Below, piece by piece: positions 1 through 5,807 of a stretch of DNA of 5,807 nt (the stretch's first letter is position 1; every line of letters begins with the position of its first letter). This DNA comes from an uncultured Bacilli bacterium (GTDB taxonomy: Bacteria; Bacillota_I; Bacilli_A; RFN20; CAG-449), in the NCBI GenBank assembly GCA_947593895.1, contig CANQDY010000077.1:1-5807 (forward strand), read 5' to 3'. The notes under the pieces are model-generated. The model saw only the letters and a list, made by a program, of their open reading frames with translations, was not told the DNA's origin and did not search any database. Position numbers and translations under genes: made by a program.

Positions 1-633
1 GAAAAAGCTCTTCTCTGCGGAATCGATTCTCTATCAAATAGTGAATTACTTTCGATAATTCTTTCATACGGGGTAAAAAATAATCCGGTTATGGAAGTAA
101 GTAATAGCCTTTTGTCCTATTTTGGGGGAATTGAAAACCTTCAATACGCAACATTAAGTGATTTACTTTTAATAAAAGGGATTAATAAGGCAAAAGCATT
201 AATACTTTTAGCCGCTTTTGAATTAAATAAACGATCGAATGCTTTTGTTAATCGAAAAAAAATTGATCTTGGTTATTTAGTCAATTTCTTTAAAGAAATC
301 TATCGAAAAGAAAAACAAGAAAAAGGATTTATTGTATTACTTGATAATAACGATAAACTACTCTTCATCAAAGAGTTATTTTCCGGAAACGAAAACTCAC
401 TATCTTTTTCCACAAAAAAAGTTATTTCAAGCATCATTCAATATGATGCAAAGAAATACTACCTTATCCATAATCATCCATCCGGAAATCCTATGCCAAG
501 TCAAGATGACAAAATAACGACCAGTTCTATTGAATTAATTACCTTCGGATTATCGTGTCAAATTGTCGATCATATCATATTTGGAAGTAGAAGCTATTAT
601 TTAATTAATAAAAACAAAGAATTCAACTATTAA
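1..633 (+). CDS. radC: RadC family JAB/MPN+ domain protein, 5' end outside window
   Basis: The reading frame is open from base 1 to a TAA at 631-633 (210 residues visible). The ATG at base 91 is internal: the 30 codons before it encode typical RadC N-terminal sequence (LSNSELLSIILSYG), so the true start lies upstream, probably only 10-20 codons away given a usual length near 220-230. Order (residue 1 = base 1): N-terminal helical region, a helix-hairpin-helix-like segment around 52-77 (LLLIKGINKAKA), then the JAB/MPN+ metalloprotease-like domain from about 100. The JAMM metal site is complete: candidate Glu125, His157-x-His159, Ser167 and Asp170, with the family signature HNHPSGNPMPSQDD. The usual FRG after the glutamate is FSG here. 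The family is named for DNA repair, but its biochemical role is unresolved, since the original radC allele was reassigned to recG. The protein looks cytosolic, with no signal peptide visible. Family assignment is secure; function is not. It converges on the peptidase gene across a shared terminator. Confidence 0.93.
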   Translation, partial: EKALLCGIDSLSNSELLSIILSYGVKNNPVMEVSNSLLSYFGGIENLQYATLSDLLLIKGINKAKALILLAAFELNKRSNAFVNRKKIDLGYLVNFFKEIYRKEKQEKGFIVLLDNNDKLLFIKELFSGNENSLSFSTKKVISSIIQYDAKKYYLIHNHPSGNPMPSQDDKITTSSIELITFGLSCQIVDHIIFGSRSYYLINKNKEFNY

Positions 634-666
634 AAAGGTTACGTTCTCGCGTAACCTTTTATTTTT
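633..666. terminator. Bidirectional rho-independent terminator between convergent genes
   Basis: Bases 633-643 (AAAAGGTTACG) pair perfectly with 650-660 (CGTAACCTTTT), giving an 11-bp stem with a 6-base loop, or a 4-base loop if T644-G649 wobble pairs. On the + strand the stem runs into TTTTATTTTT; on the - strand it runs into TTTTT followed by AATAG. Both orientations therefore satisfy the intrinsic terminator pattern. The stem begins at the last base of the radC stop codon, and its right arm ends 4 bases from the peptidase stop. One hairpin thus ends both transcripts. Confidence 0.9.
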
Positions 667-3553
667 ATAGAAATTTAATTTGATCGAAAGAATATTCTTT
701 TATTTTTGATTCTTCACCAATAGTATATTCACTACAATTATAATTCAATTTTTCAAATATTTGACTCATATTTTTAATATCTTTTTGTTTTGTTTTAAGT
801 ACCTCAATTTTGATATTTTGTTTGGCTTTTTTAGTTAATCCGGTCAAATAACTTGCATCACCAGAATTAATAAATAATGGAGTTGATAAAGGTGAATCAA
901 ATCCACCAGTTGCTCCGATAATATAGTTATTGAATACTTCCTTAGAAACTTTAAAATTTTTCAAATACTCGGTTAAGTTTGAAAAAACTTGATAACTATT
1001 CTTAACATTTGGATCACGGAATGTTCCAAAAGCAACATCGTTGCTACGATTAACTCCTAACGAACATCCATAAGCTCCACCTTTAACTCTAATTTCTGAC
1101 CATAAATAGTCATAGTTAACAATTTGAGCCAATACAAAATAATGACCATTAAATTTATAACCTAAATTTTCCAAACTATTTGCTCTTGCATTATATGATA
1201 CCCCTGAAGGGATAATTAATGCTTCTTTTTGAGGTTTCAAAAAAACTGGTTTTAAAATTGGATCAAAATGTTCATTGCCTAGCTTAATTTTACCCATTGC
1301 TCTTTTTAAAACACTGAGCGTTTTTTTATCTCCAGATAACGAAATTATCACATTATCTTTATTGTAAATACGTTTGGTTAATTCCTCTAATTTTGCTTTA
1401 ATATTTTTATAGGAAAAGTTTTTTAATAAATTATTTAGAAATTTATATAAATCAGGTCCGCACATACATTGACTACTATAATTTGCATCAGCAGTATAAT
1501 GGCGTTTGGCCATCAATGAAGCAATTGCGGTTCCATTTTCAATAATATCTTGACGAAGTGCAGTTACTAATTGACTTAAAACCATCTTGATTTCATTCTT
1601 AGTAAATTTTGTTTTTAAAATTACCTCATCAATCATTTTAGGAATATAATTTACATTATCAAGAAGTGAACTTGATGAAATAGATAGGTATAATAAACAA
1701 TGATCTTTGGTCTTTGGTAAATTCAAGATTGAAAAAGATAAATCACCAAGATAGGTCTTTACTTGATTAGTTAAACTTAACGAATCATACTTCTTTGTTG
1801 GTAAATTAAAATATAAATTTTTTAATAAATACACATATGGAAGGTCATCATACTCCACAACATCAAGATTAAAATATAAACGAGTATAAGCAATTTTATT
1901 TGTATTTAAAGTATGAGTAAATGCTTTCATATTTTTAATTGAAGTCGTCTTACTATCAAGATAATTAATTGTATTTGGAATATCTTTTATTTCAAGTTTT
2001 GGCAAAGTTGCAAGTTCTTCTTTAGTATCAATATGATTTTGATAGGCAATTAAATCCTGATTTAATTTAATTAGATCATCAATTTCTTTCTCACTCATTG
2101 AGGCCTTAATCTCTTTCATTTTTCTATTCATTAAGGCTTTTTTCTCTGCTGCTAATGTTTTAGAAGGATTTAAAACAACCTCAACATGGTGTTTGCTATT
2201 TAAAATGTATTTATCTAAAATTCCTTCAAAGTAACCATTATTTAATTCTTTCCTGAATTTATCATAATATTTGAAACATTCCAGATGAGAAGTTATTGAA
2301 GTGCGACAATTAAATGATTCCATCATATTCATCGCAAATACTAACCCTTTTGGAAATCTTCCCATATCCATTTCTTTGTCACGGAATTCACTAAAATTAA
2401 TTGACGCTAAAAGAAGCTTTCTGTCAATACCTTTTTCAACCAAATCTTTGACAGTAGCAATAAATACTTTTTCAAATTCTTCCTTTTTATCTTTATTTGT
2501 CTTTTGTAAATAAATATGTAATGCCGGAACAATATTATCATCATCAATTCTTGCCTCAACATTTTCCCCAAGTTTAGCATCTAATAATGCTTTTTTTATT
2601 GGAGAATCATTTTTACTTAATAAGGCATCACATAAAATTTGCATTGCAAGTAATTCTTCATAATTACTATAGTGATCCAATCCATAGCATAGACTCATAT
2701 AAGTATTGTTATTTAAACTTTCTTCTTCTCCAATTTCATAATCTTTTTCATAATTTAAGTCGATAAACGGCTTCTGTACATCAATTACAATTTCATGATC
2801 ACTCTTGGAATATTTAGAAAAATATTCTCGATCTAAGAATTCAAGTTTATTCTCAATATCCATATTTCCGTAAAAATAGGTCATTGCATTTTGAGGAGTA
2901 TAATGGCGCTTATAAAAATCTTTATATGCTTCATAAGTTAGTGAAGGAATAACATCTGGATCACCACCAGAATTAAAGCGATAGAATGTATCACGATACA
3001 TTGATTCTAATGTTGTTTGGACTAAAACTTCATCAACTGAACTCATCGCACCCTTCATCTCATTATAAACAACACCTTTATATGAAGGTAAATCATCCTT
3101 TGAATTTAATTCCAAATGCCAACCTTCCTGTAAAAATGGTTTTGAATCTTCTATTGAAAGCGGATTAAAAACAGCATCACAATAAATATTTAAGATATTA
3201 TCAAAATCTTTTGGAGTCTGTGAAGCAAAAGGATACATTGTCCAATCATATGCAGTAAATGCATTTAAAAATGTTGCTAAAGAACTTTTTAATAGATTGA
3301 CAAATGGTTCTTTTAATGGATATTTTTTTGAGCCACAGAGCATACTATGTTCAATAATATGGCATACCCCACTTGAATCTTTAGGTGGAGTTCTAAATCC
3401 GATTGCAAAACAACAATTTGTATCATCATTTTCTAGATAGTAAACATTTCCTCCGGAAAATAGATGTTCATAATGATATAACTTTGAATCAATATCTTTT
3501 ACTTCTTCTATCGATAATAGTTTAAAACCATGTTTAATTTCACCAATATTCAT
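665..3553 (-). CDS. M16C zinc metallopeptidase, PreP/insulinase family, complete
   Basis: This 962-residue protein matches the usual length (about 970) of presequence-protease-like M16C enzymes. These are single-chain clamshell peptidases that enclose and cleave oligopeptides and unfolded short proteins. The inverted zinc motif HxxEH is at 65-69 (HIIEH), with Glu68 as catalytic base. The third ligand, Glu165, sits in VVYNEMKGA, exactly 100 residues after His65 as in PreP. Other family blocks are CGSKKYPLKEPF near 73-84, FLNAFT near 95-100, GWHLELN near 144-150 and SGGDPD near 195-200. The C-terminal half carries the substrate-binding Arg822/Tyr828 pair (IRVKGGAYG), so both halves look functional. 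No signal peptide or membrane segment is visible, so it is probably cytosolic, and its substrates are unknown. The start is supported by a strong AGGAGG six bases upstream and by N-terminal similarity (KHGFKLLSIEEV). Translation is closely coupled to valS. Oddities: Cys64 directly precedes the first zinc ligand, and TAYDWT stands where relatives usually have TYPDKT. Confidence 0.95.
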   Translation of the reverse strand: MNIGEIKHGFKLLSIEEVKDIDSKLYHYEHLFSGGNVYYLENDDTNCCFAIGFRTPPKDSSGVCHIIEHSMLCGSKKYPLKEPFVNLLKSSLATFLNAFTAYDWTMYPFASQTPKDFDNILNIYCDAVFNPLSIEDSKPFLQEGWHLELNSKDDLPSYKGVVYNEMKGAMSSVDEVLVQTTLESMYRDTFYRFNSGGDPDVIPSLTYEAYKDFYKRHYTPQNAMTYFYGNMDIENKLEFLDREYFSKYSKSDHEIVIDVQKPFIDLNYEKDYEIGEEESLNNNTYMSLCYGLDHYSNYEELLAMQILCDALLSKNDSPIKKALLDAKLGENVEARIDDDNIVPALHIYLQKTNKDKKEEFEKVFIATVKDLVEKGIDRKLLLASINFSEFRDKEMDMGRFPKGLVFAMNMMESFNCRTSITSHLECFKYYDKFRKELNNGYFEGILDKYILNSKHHVEVVLNPSKTLAAEKKALMNRKMKEIKASMSEKEIDDLIKLNQDLIAYQNHIDTKEELATLPKLEIKDIPNTINYLDSKTTSIKNMKAFTHTLNTNKIAYTRLYFNLDVVEYDDLPYVYLLKNLYFNLPTKKYDSLSLTNQVKTYLGDLSFSILNLPKTKDHCLLYLSISSSSLLDNVNYIPKMIDEVILKTKFTKNEIKMVLSQLVTALRQDIIENGTAIASLMAKRHYTADANYSSQCMCGPDLYKFLNNLLKNFSYKNIKAKLEELTKRIYNKDNVIISLSGDKKTLSVLKRAMGKIKLGNEHFDPILKPVFLKPQKEALIIPSGVSYNARANSLENLGYKFNGHYFVLAQIVNYDYLWSEIRVKGGAYGCSLGVNRSNDVAFGTFRDPNVKNSYQVFSNLTEYLKNFKVSKEVFNNYIIGATGGFDSPLSTPLFINSGDASYLTGLTKKAKQNIKIEVLKTKQKDIKNMSQIFEKLNYNCSEYTIGEESKIKEYSFDQIKFL

Positions 3554-3554
3554 A

Positions 3555-5807
3555 TTATTCCTCCTGTTTTAAAGTGTTTTTCTTAGCGATAAATAAATCT
3601 AATTCACTTTGATATTTTTGATATTTTTCTTTTTCTAATTTAATCTTGTTTTCTGGAACTTTGGAAACGAAATTAGGATTTGAAAGCATTTTTTGAGAAC
3701 GTTCAACTTCTTTGATTAATCGATTAATTTCTTCATCATACTTTTTAAGTAATGTCTCTTTATCAATATCTTCTTCAATTAACATATTCACATATTGATA
3801 AATCTTGATATTTCCTTGATTGCTATTTGATACTTTGATATCTTCGGCGAAAGTAAATCGTTTTAAATAGACTAAGTAATCGCTCAAATCGATATCTGAT
3901 GTTGGAGTTAATGTTAATTTTACTTTCGCATTAGGGGCTAAATTATTTTCAACTTTATAAGCTCTGACATCTTTGATTATATCAATTAGATCTTTAATTT
4001 GTTTTTCACTAGTTTCAAAAATCAAAGTTGTATCAACTTCTGGATAACTATCAATCATAATTGATTCTTTATGACCAGGTAAATTCAAATAAATTTCTTC
4101 AGCAATAAATGGAGTATATGGATAAATCATTAAAATAATACTCTTTAAAACTTTAAGTAAGACCGCAATCGTATTATCTTTAACTAGTTTATCATCTGAG
4201 TTCAACTTAATTTTACATAATTCAACATAACAAGAAGTAAAATCATCGTAGACGAAGTTATACAAATGTGTTGATGCATTAGCGAAATCGTATTTTTCCA
4301 TACTTGAAGTAACTTTTTCAATTGTTTTTTCTAGTCGGGTTAAGATAAATTTATCAATATTATCAAGTAAATTATTATCGACAAAATATTCTTTATTTTC
4401 ATCTTCGAGATTTAACAAAATAAATCTGGACGCATTCCAAATTTTATTTAAATAATTCGCTGATGCTTGAACTTTCTCTTCAATATAACGAGTATCAAGT
4501 CCTGGAGAAGTTGATGTAGTTAAAAAATAACGTAACGCATCAACCCCATATTTATCAATAACGTCAATTGGATCAACCCCATTACCAGAGGACTTGGACA
4601 TCTTTCTTCCTTTTGCATCTCGAATTAATCCATGAATTAAAACTTTATCAAATGGACGAGTCTTAGTAAATTCAACACCTTGGAAAATCATTCTACTAAC
4701 CCAAAAGAAAATAATATCATACGCAGTAACCATGACATCTAGTGGATAATATCTTTTAAAATCATCAGTATTATCTGGCCAACCAAGTGTTGAAAACGGC
4801 CAAAGTCCCGAACTAAACCAAGTATCGAGAACATCATCATCTTGGACATAGTTTTCAATATCTTTTGGTGGTTTCTCACTAACTAAAATTTCATTAGTTC
4901 CTTTTTTATAATATGCTGGAATTCGATGTCCCCACCATAATTGACGGGAAATACACCAATCTTCACAATTTGTCATCCAATTAATAAATATCTTATTAAA
5001 TCTTTCAGGAATAAATTCAATACTATTCTCACTATCTTGTAATTCTAAACTAATTTTAGCTAATGGCTCCATTTTAACAAACCATTGCTTTGATAACATT
5101 GGTTCTACTACGCTATGACTTCTTTCGCTATGACCGACTTGATGAATAATATCTTCAATCTTAATCAAGCAACCATTACTTTTGATTTCTTCAACTAATT
5201 TATCTCGACAAACATAACGATGAGCAGGTGTACATTTCATCGCACCAGTTCCAAATTCAATATCAACATAACTATCTTCAATAATTGGTAGTAATTCACC
5301 ATTAGCCGGATTAATTACCTTTTTACCAACGAAGTTTTTATAACGTTCATCTTTTGGATTAACAACAACACAAACATCACCAAACATGGTTTCTGGACGA
5401 GTTGTTGCTACCGTTAAGAAATTATGGGTTCCTTCAATATAATATTTAAAATAATACATCTTCCCCGGATCATCTTGATAAACAACTTCAATATTACTTA
5501 ATGCAGTTTTAAAAACTGGGTCCCAGTTAATAATTCTTTCTCCACGATAAATTAATCCTTTGTTATATAAAGTAACAAAAACTTTTTTAACTGCCTTATT
5601 TAAACCTTCATCAAGAGTAAATCTTTCTCTGGAATAATCAAGGGCAAGTCCCATTGATTTCCATTGATTATGAATGGTATCGGCGTATTCTTTTTTCCAA
5701 GACCAAGCTTGTTCTAAAAATTTTTCTCGCCCTAAATCATAACGAGAAATTCCCTCTTTTCTTAAACGTTCTTCAACTTTGGCTTGAGTAGCAATTCCGG
5801 CATGATC
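3555..5807 (-). CDS. valS: Valyl-tRNA synthetase, N-terminal end outside window
   Basis: Class I synthetase that charges tRNA(Val) with valine in the cytosol. The frame is open to the window edge: 750 residues are visible, starting DHAGIATQAKVEERL. The Met at 5654 is internal, because the 51 codons before it are canonical ValRS sequence. About 85 N-terminal residues, including the HIGH motif, are beyond the edge. Landmarks (residue 1 = base 5807): IINWDP near 92-97; editing-domain motif TTRPET at 135-140; FGTGAMKCTPAH ending at 196; GHSERS near 225-230; WCISRQLWWGHRIPAY; DVLDTWFSS ending at 333; YDIIFFWVSRMIFQG; KMSKS at 402-406; anticodon-binding domain about 476-596; C-terminal coiled-coil tRNA-binding arm about 682-746 with SNPNFVSKVPE. 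After TPAH the sequence passes straight to RYVCRDKLVEE, omitting about 36 residues of the editing domain present in typical bacterial ValRS. The estimated full length, near 835 against about 880 in B. subtilis, agrees with that loss. Aminoacylation should be intact; editing is doubtful. It is the first visible gene of an operon with the peptidase. The promoter and any T-box leader lie outside the window. Confidence 0.97.
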   Translation of the reverse strand, partial: DHAGIATQAKVEERLRKEGISRYDLGREKFLEQAWSWKKEYADTIHNQWKSMGLALDYSRERFTLDEGLNKAVKKVFVTLYNKGLIYRGERIINWDPVFKTALSNIEVVYQDDPGKMYYFKYYIEGTHNFLTVATTRPETMFGDVCVVVNPKDERYKNFVGKKVINPANGELLPIIEDSYVDIEFGTGAMKCTPAHRYVCRDKLVEEIKSNGCLIKIEDIIHQVGHSERSHSVVEPMLSKQWFVKMEPLAKISLELQDSENSIEFIPERFNKIFINWMTNCEDWCISRQLWWGHRIPAYYKKGTNEILVSEKPPKDIENYVQDDDVLDTWFSSGLWPFSTLGWPDNTDDFKRYYPLDVMVTAYDIIFFWVSRMIFQGVEFTKTRPFDKVLIHGLIRDAKGRKMSKSSGNGVDPIDVIDKYGVDALRYFLTTSTSPGLDTRYIEEKVQASANYLNKIWNASRFILLNLEDENKEYFVDNNLLDNIDKFILTRLEKTIEKVTSSMEKYDFANASTHLYNFVYDDFTSCYVELCKIKLNSDDKLVKDNTIAVLLKVLKSIILMIYPYTPFIAEEIYLNLPGHKESIMIDSYPEVDTTLIFETSEKQIKDLIDIIKDVRAYKVENNLAPNAKVKLTLTPTSDIDLSDYLVYLKRFTFAEDIKVSNSNQGNIKIYQYVNMLIEEDIDKETLLKKYDEEINRLIKEVERSQKMLSNPNFVSKVPENKIKLEKEKYQKYQSELDLFIAKKNTLKQEE
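3560..3565 (-). promoter_or_regulatory. Ribosome binding site of the M16C peptidase, inside the 3' end of valS
   Basis: Read on the - strand, AGGAGG is followed by six bases (AATAAT) and then ATG at 3553-3551. The site lies in the last sense codons of valS (CAG GAG GAA, Gln-Glu-Glu), and the valS TAA falls within the spacer. It fixes the peptidase start and implies that ribosomes ending valS finish on top of the next initiation site, which favours translational coupling. Confidence 0.9.
5085..5459 (-). other. Shortened CP1 editing domain of ValRS; deletion junction at 5219/5220
   Basis: This part of valS encodes the CP1 domain, which normally hydrolyses Thr-tRNA(Val). The first half is conserved: TTRPET (bases 5405-5388), a GDVCVVVNPKDERY block, and MKCTPAH. 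In typical bacterial enzymes TPAH is followed by DPNDFE-x-G and then roughly 30 more residues before DRFECRK. Here His (5222-5220) is followed directly by RYVCRDK (from 5219). The absent segment would hold the two aspartates that, by my reading of T. thermophilus ValRS numbering, are Asp276 and Asp279 of the editing pocket. The Lys270 and Thr272 equivalents (K and T of MKCTPAH) remain. The loss is in frame and leaves the flanking sequence undisturbed. Domain limits are approximate. Confidence 0.8.

Noticed and set aside
332..517. Short + strand ORF inside the RadC-family gene
   Set aside because: It overlaps a strongly conserved coding frame, has no recognisable domain, and looks like a by-product of AT-rich sequence.
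91..633. Starting the RadC-family gene at the ATG at base 91
   Set aside because: The same frame is open back to base 1 and encodes conserved RadC N-terminal sequence before that Met; no convincing Shine-Dalgarno precedes base 91.
2301..2513. Short + strand ORF antisense to the peptidase gene
   Set aside because: Antisense shadow of a well-supported coding region with no ribosome binding site or recognisable product.
2986..3168. Short + strand ORF antisense to the peptidase gene
   Set aside because: Same reasoning: it lies opposite the conserved region carrying the third zinc ligand and has no independent support.
5085..5459. valS as a pseudogene because of the missing editing segment
   Set aside because: The gap keeps the frame, the flanks are conserved, and the synthetic and tRNA-binding parts are intact, so a working but editing-deficient enzyme is more likely than a decayed gene.
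3555..5654. Starting valS at the Met codon at 5654
   Set aside because: The 51 upstream codons to the window edge are canonical ValRS sequence (DHAGIATQ and onward), so this Met is internal and the gene is cut by the window, not naturally truncated.
1..5807. Mycoplasma-type code with TGA read as Trp
   Set aside because: Conserved Trp positions, such as those in NWDP and QLWWGH of ValRS, use TGG, all three genes end in TAA, and no in-frame TGA is needed.

Overview
The window is AT-rich bacterial chromosome with three protein genes packed almost end to end. All three are recognisable. Two run off the window edges: the radC-like gene at the left edge (+ strand) and valS at the right edge (- strand). 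Between them lies a complete gene for a large M16-type zinc peptidase (- strand). There are no RNA genes, insertion sequences, CRISPR arrays or gene-free stretches above 300 bases.

Organism (inference): strong A/T bias, only TAA stops, and Trp encoded by TGG at conserved positions with no in-frame TGA. This points to a low-GC Firmicute or Mollicute relative that keeps the standard code, such as an Acholeplasma-like, Izemoplasma-like or RF39/Erysipelotrichia-like bacterium. It argues against Mycoplasma or Spiroplasma. Rank is uncertain without database comparison.

Layout: 1-633, the body and 3' end of a RadC/JAB-domain protein. 633-666, a perfect 11-bp hairpin with T-runs on both sides, serving as a shared terminator for two convergent genes. 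665-3553, a 962-residue PreP-like M16C peptidase with all metal ligands. 3555-5807, valyl-tRNA synthetase lacking only its N-terminal part, which lies outside the window. The valS stop and the peptidase ATG are one base apart, and the peptidase Shine-Dalgarno lies within the last valS codons, so the two are almost certainly one transcript read right to left.

The most notable observation is in valS. The synthetic core (KMSKS, catalytic-domain motifs, anticodon domain, C-terminal coiled coil) looks intact. The CP1 editing domain, however, jumps directly from the TPAH motif to a segment normally about 36 residues further on. The missing piece carries the two conserved aspartates of the editing pocket. 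If real, this ValRS is probably unable to clear Thr-tRNA(Val). That would be a natural loss of translational proofreading, like the losses known for other synthetases in Mycoplasma.
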